64,000 bases of DNA from JABDMH01 sp050298535 (GTDB taxonomy: Bacteria > Bacteroidota > Bacteroidia > Chitinophagales > Saprospiraceae): NCBI GenBank assembly GCA_050298535.1, contig JBNKUI010000087.1:744001-808000 (forward strand). The letters are read 5' to 3'. Made by a program: the position numbers and the translations under genes. Position 1 is the stretch's first letter. Each line of letters opens with the position of its first letter. Positions 9,130-17,699 of the stretch are shown here, in pieces. The notes below the pieces were generated by a model that saw nothing but the letters and a program-made list of their open reading frames with translations, did not search any database and was not told the origin of the DNA.

Positions 9130-10332
9130 TTAACCCTGGATTGCTTTTATTCCTGGTAGTTCCTTGCCTTCAAGATACTCCAACATGGCCCCCCCGCCGG
9201 TCGAAACAAAGCTCACTTCATCGGCCAGCCCCATTTGTTTGACGGCTGCTACCGAATCACCACCTCCGATAAGACTGAAAGCCCCTTTTTTTGTGGCTTC
9301 AGCAACCGCTGTGGCAATGGATTTTGTGCCATTAGCAAAGTTTGACATCTCAAACACACCCATGGGTCCATTCCAAAGAATGCACTTTGCAGAGGAAATC
9401 GCCTCGGAAAAGGATTTGACGGCTTTTGGCCCTATATCCAGTCCCATCCAACCTGACTCGATCTGATCCGTGTCAGATACTTTGGATGTAGTATCATTTG
9501 AAAAAGCATCTGCAACTACAGAGTCCTCAGGAAGTAGCAATTTGACACCATTATCCTTGGCTTTTTCAATTAATTTCAAGGCGAGATCCAGTTTGTCTTC
9601 TTCCACCAGTGAATTTCCAATCTCGCCACCAGTAGCCTTAGCAAAAGTATAAGCCATACCACCTCCCACCATGAGGATGTCGACAAAATCCAACAACTTT
9701 TCTAACAATAAAATCTTATCAGACACTTTCGCACCACCCACAATGGCAGCAAGAGGACGTGGGGGATTCTTAAGCACTTTGTCTGCATTCTTGATTTCGC
9801 TTTCCATTAGAAAGCCAAAACTCTTATTCTTTGCATCAAAGAAATTTGCTACCGTAGTAGTTGATGCATGGGCTCGATGAGCCGTCCCGAAGGCGTCATT
9901 GATATATTGATCTGCCAACGTGGATAGTGTACGGGCAAATTCCTCATCCCCCTTTGCTTCCAATGGGGAAAACCTTGTGTTCTCAAGTAATAATACTTCA
10001 CCAGGCTTCAACTCAGCGCTTAATGACTTTGCCTCCGGTCCTACAGTGTCTGCGGCAAATTTCACTTCCCGATTCAACACTTTAGATAGATACGGCACAA
10101 TGTGTTTTAAACTGAATCGCTCGGTATCTATGCTTCCATCCTCCTTTTTCTTTTTCTGAGGACGACCCAGGTGTGACATAAGTATCACAGCAGCACCGTC
10201 ATCAAGCACTTTCTTAATGGTGGGAAGAGCACCCTGAATACGTGTATCGTCGGTGACTTCATAGTCACTGTTTAAAGGTACATTGAAGTCCACCCGTATA
10301 AGTACTTTCTTACCTGCAACATCAAGATTCAT
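9130..10332 (-). CDS. pgk: phosphoglycerate kinase
   Basis: 400 residues. It transfers phosphate from 1,3-bisphosphoglycerate to ADP in glycolysis. Evidence: VLIRVDFNVPLN near the N-terminus, the substrate loops SHLGRP and LLENTRF, the hinge AIVGGAKVSDKI (about 190-201), the nucleotide site KCILWNGPMGVFE (about 315-327) and the C-terminal GGGDSVAAVKQMGLADEVSFVSTGGGAMLE region, given here only by its key glycines. Transcribed alone from a well-formed promoter at 10370-10399. Cytoplasmic. Confidence 0.97.
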   Translation of the reverse strand: MNLDVAGKKVLIRVDFNVPLNSDYEVTDDTRIQGALPTIKKVLDDGAAVILMSHLGRPQKKKKEDGSIDTERFSLKHIVPYLSKVLNREVKFAADTVGPEAKSLSAELKPGEVLLLENTRFSPLEAKGDEEFARTLSTLADQYINDAFGTAHRAHASTTTVANFFDAKNKSFGFLMESEIKNADKVLKNPPRPLAAIVGGAKVSDKILLLEKLLDFVDILMVGGGMAYTFAKATGGEIGNSLVEEDKLDLALKLIEKAKDNGVKLLLPEDSVVADAFSNDTTSKVSDTDQIESGWMGLDIGPKAVKSFSEAISSAKCILWNGPMGVFEMSNFANGTKSIATAVAEATKKGAFSLIGGGDSVAAVKQMGLADEVSFVSTGGGAMLEYLEGKELPGIKAIQG

Positions 10333-10369
10333 ATTATTCTATTTTGTGGTTATCAGCTCTGTTTGTGCG

Positions 10370-10399
10370 CAAAAATAGAATAAACCCTCAGATTGCAAA
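10370..10399 (-). promoter_or_regulatory. Bacteroidota-type promoter of pgk
   Basis: Read on the minus strand, TTTG (10399-10396) is followed by 18 bases and then TATTTTTG (10377-10370), an almost perfect fit to the TTTG / TAnnTTTG -33/-7 promoter used by Bacteroidota sigma factor. The pgk ATG is 37 bases downstream of the -7 box. This is the best-formed promoter I found in the window. Confidence 0.7.
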
Positions 10400-10478
10400 T
10401 ACTGATTTTTGTGCGGTAATAGCAGGATTTTAGTATCCTTTAACTGTACCTTCATGGATGTAAAACCAACTATCAATC

Positions 10479-10841
10479 ATGAGAATAGCGTTGATTGCTC
10501 ACGATGGCAAAAAGGCAGAAATGGTTTCTTTTGCTTTACAGCACATCGAATTACTAAAAGATTCAGAGCTTTTTACCACAGCCACCACGGGAAAGCATAT
10601 GGAGCAGGCTGGGCTCCAGGTGACCAAAGTCTTGTCGGGTCCTCAGGGAGGTGATGCTCAGATAGCTGCTATGGTGGCTACACGTCAACTGGACGCAGTA
10701 ATTTTTTTTCGTGACCCTCTGGATAAGCATCCACACGAACCCGATGTACAGATGCTGATGCGTCTTTGCGATGTGCACAATATTCCCCTCGCAACCAACT
10801 TTGCTACTGCCATGTTGATATTGAAAGGATTGCAAAAATGA
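10479..10841 (+). CDS. mgsA: methylglyoxal synthase
   Basis: 120 residues. MgsA converts dihydroxyacetone phosphate to methylglyoxal and phosphate, a glycolytic overflow valve under phosphate shortage. Motifs: ALIAHDGKKAEM at the N-terminus, TTGK phosphate loop, LSGPQGGDAQIAAMVA (about 54-69) with the catalytic aspartate, FFRDPLDKHPHEPDVQ (about 83-98) and HNIPLATNFATA. It lies 12 bases before uvrC on the same strand, so the two are probably co-transcribed, and it is divergent from pgk, another triose-phosphate gene. Confidence 0.95.
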   Translation: MRIALIAHDGKKAEMVSFALQHIELLKDSELFTTATTGKHMEQAGLQVTKVLSGPQGGDAQIAAMVATRQLDAVIFFRDPLDKHPHEPDVQMLMRLCDVHNIPLATNFATAMLILKGLQK

Positions 10842-10853
10842 TCGACTGATTCC

Positions 10854-12701
10854 ATGACAAAGGAAGAATTTGATAGTATTTCAGATACAATACCAAAAGA
10901 GCCTGGAGTATATCAATTTATTGACAAGAATGACAAAATACTGTATGTTGGTAAGGCCAAGAATCTAAAAAACCGGGTCTTTTCATACTTCAATGGGCAG
11001 AAGCATCAGATGAACAAAACTCGGGTCATGCTTAAGCATGCTCGACGGGTGGAGGTCACTGTGGTGGACTCTGAGAGTGATGCCTTCCTACTTGAAAACA
11101 CACTTATTAAGAAATTTCAGCCCAGATACAATGTCAATCTGAAGGATGGTAAATCCTACACCTACCTTTGCATCAAGAATGAGCGATTTCCCAGGGTGTT
11201 TTTTACCCGTCGACTGATCAAGGATGGTTCAACGTATTTTGGTCCATACACTTCTAAATGGAGAGCAAAAGTATTATTGGATTTAATCAAGGACCTTTTT
11301 CCTTTGCGGACCTGCAATTACCACCTTTCTAAGGAAAATATCGAAGCCGGTAAGTTTAAAGTTTGCCTTGAGTATCACATCAAGAATTGTAATGGTCCTT
11401 GTGTTGATCTCGAGCCTGAAGATGAATACCTTGAGCGTGTAGAACAAGTCAAAAACATTCTCAGAGGTTATTTTAAACCTGTGAGGGATCATCTGCTGGA
11501 AGAAATGAACAAAGCAGCCACAGAGCTTGATTTTGAAAAAGCACAGCGATGGAAGGACAAGATGGTAGCTTTCGAAGATTATCAGGGTAAGTCGACGGTT
11601 GCCAATATTAACCTTAAGGATGTCGATGTCTTTTCTGTGGATATTGACCGGGAAGAGGCGTTGGTTCACTATATGAAAGTGATCAATGGTGCGGTGATCA
11701 ACACATTTGTTGCAGAGATTGCGCTGAAGATCGCTGAAGATCCAGAAGATATTCTCTCATTTGCCATTCCTCGAATTCGAGAAAAATTTAATAGCCAGGC
11801 TCCCGAGATACTGGTTCCTTTACCAATTGAAATAGCAGATGCTTCCACAAAGATCACGGTGCCCAAAATTGGAGATAAAAAAAAGCTCATCGAACTGTCC
11901 GAAAAGAACATTACCCTCTTCAAGCTACAGAAACGTCGAGAGGAGATGAATCGAAAAGGGAAAGTCTCCCATTCTGAACGGATCATCAAGACACTGAAGG
12001 ATGATCTGCAGATGGATGAACTGCCGTTTCACATTGAATGCTTTGACAATTCAAATATTCAGGGAAGTCATCCGGTGGCCGCATGTGTGGTTTTTAAAAA
12101 TGCAAAACCAGCTAAGAAGGACTATCGCCACTACAATATCAAGACTGTAGAGGGTCCAGATGACTTTGCGTCCATGGAAGAAGTAGTATATAGGCGATAT
12201 CGTAGGCTCATTGAAGAAAATGAAGATCTACCACAGCTCGTAATTATCGATGGAGGTAAAGGCCAGTTGAGTGCTGCAATGAAAAGCGTCGAGCAGTTGG
12301 ATCTGCAGGATAAAATCACTGTGATCGGGATTGCAAAAAGATTGGAGGAAATCTTCTTTCCCGGAGATTCAATCCCTCTTTATATCAATAAGAAATCGGA
12401 GTCACTCAAATTGATCCAGCAATTGAGAAACGAAGCACATAGATTTGCCATTACATTCCACAGGCTAAAAAGGTCACAGCGTTTTACCAGCACCGAGCTT
12501 ACCGATATTAAAGGTATTGGTAGGAAAACAGCCGAAAAACTTCTATTGCATTTCAAATCTGTCACCAGACTCCGAGCAGCTTCGCAGGAAGAAATCGAGG
12601 ATATAGCCGGCGCTAGAACCTATGCGTTGCTAAGGGATTACTTTGATAAAAAGGCAGCAGAGATTGCAGAGTCTGATCAGGAAGAGTCTGGTATTTCCTG
12701 A
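10854..12701 (+). CDS. uvrC: excinuclease ABC subunit C
   Basis: 615 residues, typical. UvrC makes the two incisions around UvrAB-bound DNA lesions in nucleotide excision repair. Domains in order: GIY-YIG nuclease (about 12-95; PGVYQFIDKNDKILYVGKAK), cysteine-containing linker (TCNYHL, KNCNGPC), UVR domain (about 205-240), RNase H-like nuclease (about 370-520; HIECFDNSNIQGSHPVA and LVIIDGGKGQL carry the acidic residues) and a C-terminal HhH domain (LTDIKGIGRKTAEKLL, about 545-600). Start ATG at 10854. Operon with mgsA upstream. Confidence 0.97.
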   Translation: MTKEEFDSISDTIPKEPGVYQFIDKNDKILYVGKAKNLKNRVFSYFNGQKHQMNKTRVMLKHARRVEVTVVDSESDAFLLENTLIKKFQPRYNVNLKDGKSYTYLCIKNERFPRVFFTRRLIKDGSTYFGPYTSKWRAKVLLDLIKDLFPLRTCNYHLSKENIEAGKFKVCLEYHIKNCNGPCVDLEPEDEYLERVEQVKNILRGYFKPVRDHLLEEMNKAATELDFEKAQRWKDKMVAFEDYQGKSTVANINLKDVDVFSVDIDREEALVHYMKVINGAVINTFVAEIALKIAEDPEDILSFAIPRIREKFNSQAPEILVPLPIEIADASTKITVPKIGDKKKLIELSEKNITLFKLQKRREEMNRKGKVSHSERIIKTLKDDLQMDELPFHIECFDNSNIQGSHPVAACVVFKNAKPAKKDYRHYNIKTVEGPDDFASMEEVVYRRYRRLIEENEDLPQLVIIDGGKGQLSAAMKSVEQLDLQDKITVIGIAKRLEEIFFPGDSIPLYINKKSESLKLIQQLRNEAHRFAITFHRLKRSQRFTSTELTDIKGIGRKTAEKLLLHFKSVTRLRAASQEEIEDIAGARTYALLRDYFDKKAAEIAESDQEESGIS

Positions 12702-12763
12702 TCAAGTTTGTAAAGGATGCCCGGATGGAACATTAGGCTCTTCACCAGGCATCTAATATCAAC

Positions 12764-13369
12764 TTAAGGAAAATAGGGGTGATTCATGATTTCCTCTATC
12801 TGCAGGATGTGCCTTTCTGTATGTCCTGACATGAAAAGAAGGACCTGATACGCATCAATAACACCAAATGGAAACTGTATTGTATATCGATGCAGTGGGT
12901 GATCAGTATTCTTCACATAAGATATCGCTGATTTTCGTCTTTCATCAAACGCTCTCAGAGCCTCACCCATTTCTGTATATCGCCCGTTGGGTATCAGACT
13001 CCCTTGCGCTTCACCTCTGGTAGAGCGATCTGTGATTAGCATGACAATTTCCTCATCGCTAAGTGTTGAGGTTGTTGATGCATCCTCGAGAGATTCCTTT
13101 ACAGAAGATGAAATGATTTGAAATATAGTTTTCTCAGATTCTGCGATATGCTCCAGACATTCAAGAATACTCCATTTTCCTTCGCCGGGACTGAATTTTA
13201 CCTGATCGCTTGATAGATGCTTGACGCTGCTATTTAATTTATTTTGTGTTCGCTTAAGATACTTGATAGCCGAAGTCCTTTCATCTCTTGTGATTTGGGA
13301 AGGTGGCTGTGAAAATACAGTACAGACCGTTACTAGCATATAGCAGACAGTGATCACGCGTTGCTTCAT
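12764..13369 (-). CDS. exported DinB-like protein
   Basis: 201 residues with an N-terminal signal peptide ending near SQPPS, then a DinB/YfiT four-helix bundle. The motif GKWSILECLEHIAESEKTIF gives the first metal-ligand histidine and LFMSGHTERHILQIEEI the other two, so the metal site is intact. DinB-like proteins in Bacteroidota are putative metal-dependent hydrolases or thiol transferases of mostly unknown substrate. An exported one is less common than the cytoplasmic kind at 39561. It lies downstream of the SRPBCC-ArsR pair on the same strand, separated by 78 bases containing an inverted repeat. Confidence 0.85.
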   Translation of the reverse strand: MKQRVITVCYMLVTVCTVFSQPPSQITRDERTSAIKYLKRTQNKLNSSVKHLSSDQVKFSPGEGKWSILECLEHIAESEKTIFQIISSSVKESLEDASTTSTLSDEEIVMLITDRSTRGEAQGSLIPNGRYTEMGEALRAFDERRKSAISYVKNTDHPLHRYTIQFPFGVIDAYQVLLFMSGHTERHILQIEEIMNHPYFP

Positions 13370-13383
13370 GGTGAGATTTTTAG

Positions 13384-13400
13384 GGCAGTTTCAAACTGCC
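13384..13400. repeat. perfect inverted repeat between arsR-like gene and DinB gene
   Basis: GGCAGTTTCAAACTGCC is a 17-base perfect palindrome about a central C. It has no T tract on either side, so it is a weak terminator candidate; it could be an attenuating hairpin or a protein-binding site in front of the DinB gene. Confidence 0.45.
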
Positions 13401-13447
13401 TGATTAATTAATAAGTGTGAAAGAGTAGACGAGGTAGAGGATACGGA

Positions 13448-13768
13448 CTATTCTTTATCCATATATTTTTCCAGACGCCCAAGAGCATCATCCCAAAATT
13501 TCTCATAAAATCCTACCCAATCAGATATCTCCTTTAAAGGTCTTGCATCGGCCAAACAGAGAGTCTCTCGTCCGCTGGAAGAAATTTCGACCAGCCCAGC
13601 CTCACTTAATAATTTGACATGCTTTCGAATGCCTTGTCTCGTCATATCAAACTGATCAGATATCTGAGTAATACTCAAGGCGGTGCCACCGATAATAAGC
13701 AGATTAAAAATCTCTCTTCTTGTGGGATCAGCAATTGCCCTGAATATTTGGTTAATCTTACTTGGCAT
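13448..13768 (-). CDS. ArsR-family transcriptional regulator
   Basis: 106 residues forming a winged helix-turn-helix: FRAIADPTRREIFNLLI at the N-terminus is the family signature, followed by the recognition helix region QISDQFDMTRQGIRKHVKLL (about 35-54) and wing EISSSGRETLCLA. There are no metal-binding cysteine pairs (no ELCVCDL box), so it is the SdpR/AHSA1-associated type rather than an arsenic sensor. It starts 7 bases after the SRPBCC gene stop in the same operon and probably represses its own operon through the sites at 14202-14263. Confidence 0.92.
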   Translation of the reverse strand: MPSKINQIFRAIADPTRREIFNLLIIGGTALSITQISDQFDMTRQGIRKHVKLLSEAGLVEISSSGRETLCLADARPLKEISDWVGFYEKFWDDALGRLEKYMDKE

Positions 13769-13775
13769 GAGTAGC

Positions 13776-14180
13776 CTATTTTAAATGATTTTCCAGATTT
13801 GAAATGCATGAATTCCAGCCAGCTGAAAAGTTCTCAAACATAGTGGTAGCCATAGCCTCTGTCGGATAACTTTCAATTCCAGCATGTGTCAAAGTTAAAA
13901 ATGTACCTCCATTTCTTTCTTCCAGCTGCCAAGTGACAAGTGTCTCGACATCCGTGCCAACCACCTCCCAGGTATAGGAAAGTAGGTAGGTTGGATTTAC
14001 CTTTTTTACAAAACCCTTTATGGTGGTCTTTTCATGTGTAAATGTATATTCTGCCCCCTCAATAGCTTGAAAACTAGCTTGTATAAACCATTCAGATATT
14101 TCATCCTCTTTTGATATGGCATCCCATACCTTTTGAATCGACTGAGTAAACTGATGTGTTTTTGTGATGATGTCTTTCAT
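13776..14180 (-). CDS. SRPBCC (AHSA1-like) domain protein
   Basis: 134 residues making a single START-like/AHSA1 fold: TKTHQFTQSIQKVWDAISK, DEISEWFIQASFQAIEGAEY and the C-terminal helix ENFSAGWNSCISNLENHL. Members bind hydrophobic ligands or act as Hsp90 co-chaperone relatives; those coupled to ArsR regulators usually have no assigned ligand. First gene of a two-gene operon with the ArsR regulator, preceded by paired palindromes in its promoter. Confidence 0.9.
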   Translation of the reverse strand: MKDIITKTHQFTQSIQKVWDAISKEDEISEWFIQASFQAIEGAEYTFTHEKTTIKGFVKKVNPTYLLSYTWEVVGTDVETLVTWQLEERNGGTFLTLTHAGIESYPTEAMATTMFENFSAGWNSCISNLENHLK

Positions 14181-14201
14181 GATGTTCTTCTTTTTAAAAA
14201 T

Positions 14202-14222
14202 TTATGCAACTAATTGGTTGCC
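14202..14222. promoter_or_regulatory. operator-like palindrome, promoter-proximal site
   Basis: The core GCAACTAATTGGTTGC (14206-14221) is a near-perfect palindrome. Its flank plus core, TTATGCAAC-TAATTGGTTGCC, is repeated in inverted orientation at 14244-14263. It lies 22 bases before the SRPBCC ATG and overlaps the best -7-like box (TATATTGG on the minus strand), the position expected for a repressor site. Confidence 0.6.
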
Positions 14223-14243
14223 AATATAAGTCTTCTTTAACAA

Positions 14244-14263
14244 GGAACCAAATGGTTGCATAA
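14244..14263. promoter_or_regulatory. operator-like palindrome, distal site
   Basis: GGAACCAAATGGTTGCATAA contains AACCA-AA-TGGTT; its reverse complement matches the site at 14202-14222 at most positions. On the minus strand it includes a TTTG at the right distance (about 20 bases) from the -7-like box, so the two palindromes cover both promoter elements of the SRPBCC-ArsR operon. Centre-to-centre distance is 38 bases. Confidence 0.55.
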
Positions 14264-14266
14264 AAT

Positions 14267-15748
14267 TTAATGAGTTTTATTCTTGAGAATTATAACTCCA
14301 CTGGAAGCATTGCGATCACTCATAGTGCTGCTGCTCCCAATCACCAGGTCGGTATCTCCGTCTTGATCATAATCAGCGCCATCCATGACCAGCCAGGGTC
14401 CTTCATCACTGATAGCCAAACTGTAAGCCTTAAATGATCCAGCATCCTGCAGGAAATAAAGGAATCCTTCTTCCGGGGTATGATCTGCATCCGGAAAGTA
14501 TGAAATCACAGCAAAGTCAACATCATCGTCCTTATCAAAGTCCTCAACAATGACTTTAAATGCGCCATTAATTTGATAAAATGCTTCCTCTTCATAGGAG
14601 ATTCCATCTGCATCCTGACCGTAGAAAATATGAACCCCATGGTAGGGTTTCATCAAAGGCTCGTAGTCTCCGTTATCGCCGTTGACGTAAATGATATCCA
14701 TCAGGCCGTCCATGTCCACATCGGTCACTGTAAAAAAAGTAGAACCATAAGAGGGTGGGAAACGAAGTATGGGTTGCCGGGCAGCAAATGTACCATCGGT
14801 CTTGCCTTGATAGTAGAAGATGCCTTCATCTCCCTGTGCCATCAGGACTACAATATCTTTGATGTCATCATTATTGACATCAAAAAAGTACGACTTAATC
14901 GCCCCGGGCAATTGGTCAAGCATGACCTGCCGGTAGGACGAGTCAGTTTTTTGATACAGTGAAAAGGCTCCCAGGTGATACCCAAACTCGTTGACGATAA
15001 AATCATAACCTTGGGGTTGTGTGATTGGAAGTACATCTACAGGTCTGCGAAGCTCCGTCAGGATCTCCGATTTTATTTCAAGGGGTTGTGTTGTCAATTC
15101 TAATAAGGCTCCCTGCCGGAGATCATTGGGATGAATCAGACCCATGCTCAAAAGGAGGTGTCTCTGACCTAACTTCAAAATCTGAGATGGAGCACCATCA
15201 ATAAATAGGCTATCATACTCCTGCGTTTGATAATCATACCGGTATAAGTATTCATTTTCGCCGTTACCGTACCACAAGATATGGGCGGTAGTATCAAATT
15301 GGACGAGCGATGCTGATCTGGCCTTTATCATAGGCAGTTTAATGATTTCAAATAATTCCTCCTCACCTTTGTGGATAGGATAGTTTTTTTGGACCAAAAG
15401 GGTGTCGGGCGCATATTGATCGAAGTATGACTTAATAGCAAACCAGGATGCCTCACTCATACTGGCCCTTTTAGGGATTAATCCGGTATACTGCATTTCG
15501 CGTGTCCGATCTAGTTCTTTGAAGGTAGTTTTCATACCAAGACGAGCTCCCATCTCGGGTAGGACTATATCACTCCAAACAGCACGTGTGAGCAATGATG
15601 GATCTGGTGTGAGATGACAAGTGCTGCAATAGGTTTCTGCCAGTGCTTCCCCGGGATGGGGAGGTGTCTTCTGACAACTCTCCGCTATAATGAAAACAAT
15701 CACGAAGAGTAGTACACCATTCCGTAGGTTCGAATTCATCTCTCTCAT
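14267..15748 (-). CDS. FG-GAP/VCBS-repeat lipoprotein with a c-type heme motif
   Basis: About 493 residues from the ATG at 15748 (another ATG at 15739; the TTG at 15781 is less likely). A lipoprotein signal ends at FIIAESC. Immediately after it lies YCSTCHLTPDPSLL, a CxxCH heme c attachment motif, then MGARLGM, a possible axial methionine. The rest is a beta-propeller-like domain with four calcium-binding FG-GAP loops (DVNNDDIKD, DVDMDGLMD, DFDKDDDVD, DYDQDGDTD). Probably an outer-membrane or periplasmic protein combining an electron-transfer module with a propeller. Divergent from the GH92-like gene, with about 56 bases between starts. No enzyme activity can be assigned. Confidence 0.82.
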   Translation of the reverse strand: MREMNSNLRNGVLLFVIVFIIAESCQKTPPHPGEALAETYCSTCHLTPDPSLLTRAVWSDIVLPEMGARLGMKTTFKELDRTREMQYTGLIPKRASMSEASWFAIKSYFDQYAPDTLLVQKNYPIHKGEEELFEIIKLPMIKARSASLVQFDTTAHILWYGNGENEYLYRYDYQTQEYDSLFIDGAPSQILKLGQRHLLLSMGLIHPNDLRQGALLELTTQPLEIKSEILTELRRPVDVLPITQPQGYDFIVNEFGYHLGAFSLYQKTDSSYRQVMLDQLPGAIKSYFFDVNNDDIKDIVVLMAQGDEGIFYYQGKTDGTFAARQPILRFPPSYGSTFFTVTDVDMDGLMDIIYVNGDNGDYEPLMKPYHGVHIFYGQDADGISYEEEAFYQINGAFKVIVEDFDKDDDVDFAVISYFPDADHTPEEGFLYFLQDAGSFKAYSLAISDEGPWLVMDGADYDQDGDTDLVIGSSSTMSDRNASSGVIILKNKTH

Positions 15749-15804
15749 AAGAGGTTCATCACTTTCACTATATTGATCCAATCATTCTGCAAATATTCAA
15801 TTTT

Positions 15805-17622
15805 ATGCGCCTATATGGAGCTATTCTATTGATGGCAATACTGGCATGCCAAAATCAGAAAAATTCCCCGATTACTGATTACGGGCTGTTGGAATATGTC
15901 ATCCCAACATCGCATGGTGACTCCGCAATATCGGCACTCTCGGCTTCCGTACCCTTCGGAGCGATGGCTGTGGGGCCTCGAAGATCGGATAATGTTTCCC
16001 GTGATTTCTATTTGATTGGTCATTTAAAAGGTGAAAAGTATGATTCTGAAATCAGGGATTTGAAAATTGCTCCTTTCTTTATCCCACCTGGCTCTGTGGA
16101 TGATGATCGGCCAGAAGTATTATATCAGAACCTCATCACCACTGAAGTGATCACCTCTGTCGAGAGTGAAGCCGGATACTGTGCTTTATACTATGGTTCT
16201 GACATTGGAGTCGAGCTTTCGGCAACTAGCCAGGCGGCCATTCACCAATACACACTGGAAGAGGAGGGATATTTGGCTTTACTAGTCAGCACATTCGATC
16301 AGAATGGATCGGGTCATATGCAGCAGGTCAAAGGAGACACACGTGGATTCATCTATCGTATGGGTGCGGATCAATATTTTTCATTGCAATTCTCACATAC
16401 GGTTTTGAGAAAAGAGCAAATGACGTTTGATTCAATCATTGGTGAATTTCTGGTATTTGAGTTAGATGAAAATCCCCTACGGCTAAAAGTTGGTTACTCA
16501 TCTACAGCCGAGGCAGCTACCTTTGCTGTAGATGCCTTGGGGCCCTCGCTTACCGAAGTGAGAAATGAAGCCATTCTTGCTTGGCAGGATGTGATCAACG
16601 ATGTCGAAGTGAACACACCTTCGATTCCACTTCTTAATGAGTTTTATACAGCACTTTATTATTGTTTTCATTTTCCGGTCAAAACTCCCTCATCGATAGA
16701 AAATGATGAGGTTAAGTTTGAAAACTTTCCACCGGCATTTGAAGAATCACTTTTTTCCCTCTTTACCTTACTGAGTCCGGAGCTAGTCATTGACATGGTG
16801 AACTCATATCTTGCTACCGATTCACTTTCAGATGCTCAGGTAAGCGTCTTCACTGAGGCGTACTTAAAAGGCTTTAGAGAAGAGGGATCTCAGATGTATG
16901 ATCTGATTTCAGAGGTTGAGCTTACTGATGTCATGACCACAGATGCGCATCTCTATTGGTGTTTGTCGCAAATTGCCCTTCTCCAAAACGATTTGTCTAG
17001 ATATACTGAATATGTTGATGCATTGACAAGACTGGAAAATCAACTGCTTTCTGGGGAAAAGAAACCTGGTTTTCTACCATTTGATATGCGTTCTATAGTT
17101 ACCTCGTTTGAAACTACGGGTTTGTATGACACGCTCCTTATCGAACTTATGGACGCTCAGTCAAAAAATGTACTCAATCATCTTCCCTATCTATTCAACT
17201 ACAGTGGTAGTGCCTGGAAGACACAGGAAAAACTGATAGAAATACTGAATGCCAAGTATCACACACAAAGACTTTATAATAGCCAGGTTGCCGCCTGGAC
17301 AGTGTTTACGCATTTGGGATTTTATCCGGTTCATCCTCCTGAAGGAGTGTATGTAATCGGGGTACCGTCTTTCACTCGAGCAGAGATTCATTTTGATACA
17401 GGTGCCTCTTTTATTTTAAGGGGACGGTTCCGGATACCCGAAAACTTCTATGTGCAAGTGGGGACATTACAGGAAGAACCTCTCACCAGATCATATGTGA
17501 GACAGTATGAAATAGTGGAAGGCGGCGAAATGATCTTAGAGATGGGGCCTGTGCCTAATTATCTTCACTGGAGTGATCTTGAAGCAGCTCCACCATCCTT
17601 GAGCGATCCAGATATTGAATAG
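15805..17622 (+). CDS. GH92-like lipoprotein, probably catalytically inactive
   Basis: 605 residues, about 100-150 shorter than usual GH92 alpha-mannosidases. A lipoprotein signal ends at LMAILAC. The GH92 frame is recognisable: SVPFGAMAVGP near the N-terminus, a FYTALYYCFHFPV segment in the middle, HLPYLFNYSGSAWKTQEK (about 465) and the C-terminal WTVFTHLGFYPVHPP and VYVIGVPSF. In active members the segment before the last motif reads GNDDxGQMSAW and carries the catalytic base; here it is YNSQVAAW, with both acidic residues gone, and the usual EGNxWQY acid motif is not recognisable. It may bind glycans without cleaving them. It precedes the propeller/SusCD genes on the same strand. Confidence 0.75.
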   Translation: MRLYGAILLMAILACQNQKNSPITDYGLLEYVIPTSHGDSAISALSASVPFGAMAVGPRRSDNVSRDFYLIGHLKGEKYDSEIRDLKIAPFFIPPGSVDDDRPEVLYQNLITTEVITSVESEAGYCALYYGSDIGVELSATSQAAIHQYTLEEEGYLALLVSTFDQNGSGHMQQVKGDTRGFIYRMGADQYFSLQFSHTVLRKEQMTFDSIIGEFLVFELDENPLRLKVGYSSTAEAATFAVDALGPSLTEVRNEAILAWQDVINDVEVNTPSIPLLNEFYTALYYCFHFPVKTPSSIENDEVKFENFPPAFEESLFSLFTLLSPELVIDMVNSYLATDSLSDAQVSVFTEAYLKGFREEGSQMYDLISEVELTDVMTTDAHLYWCLSQIALLQNDLSRYTEYVDALTRLENQLLSGEKKPGFLPFDMRSIVTSFETTGLYDTLLIELMDAQSKNVLNHLPYLFNYSGSAWKTQEKLIEILNAKYHTQRLYNSQVAAWTVFTHLGFYPVHPPEGVYVIGVPSFTRAEIHFDTGASFILRGRFRIPENFYVQVGTLQEEPLTRSYVRQYEIVEGGEMILEMGPVPNYLHWSDLEAAPPSLSDPDIE

Positions 17623-17699
17623 GAAAGGCTCCCAAATTAGCATACATTTTTACTTTTTAAACCTACATTAGGGGTATTCACACAATCGATTGCACTCTT

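Noticed and set aside
12702..12763. GATGCC/GGCATC pairing between uvrC and the DinB gene as a terminator
   Set aside because: Only six base pairs with a 25-base loop and no T tract on either strand.
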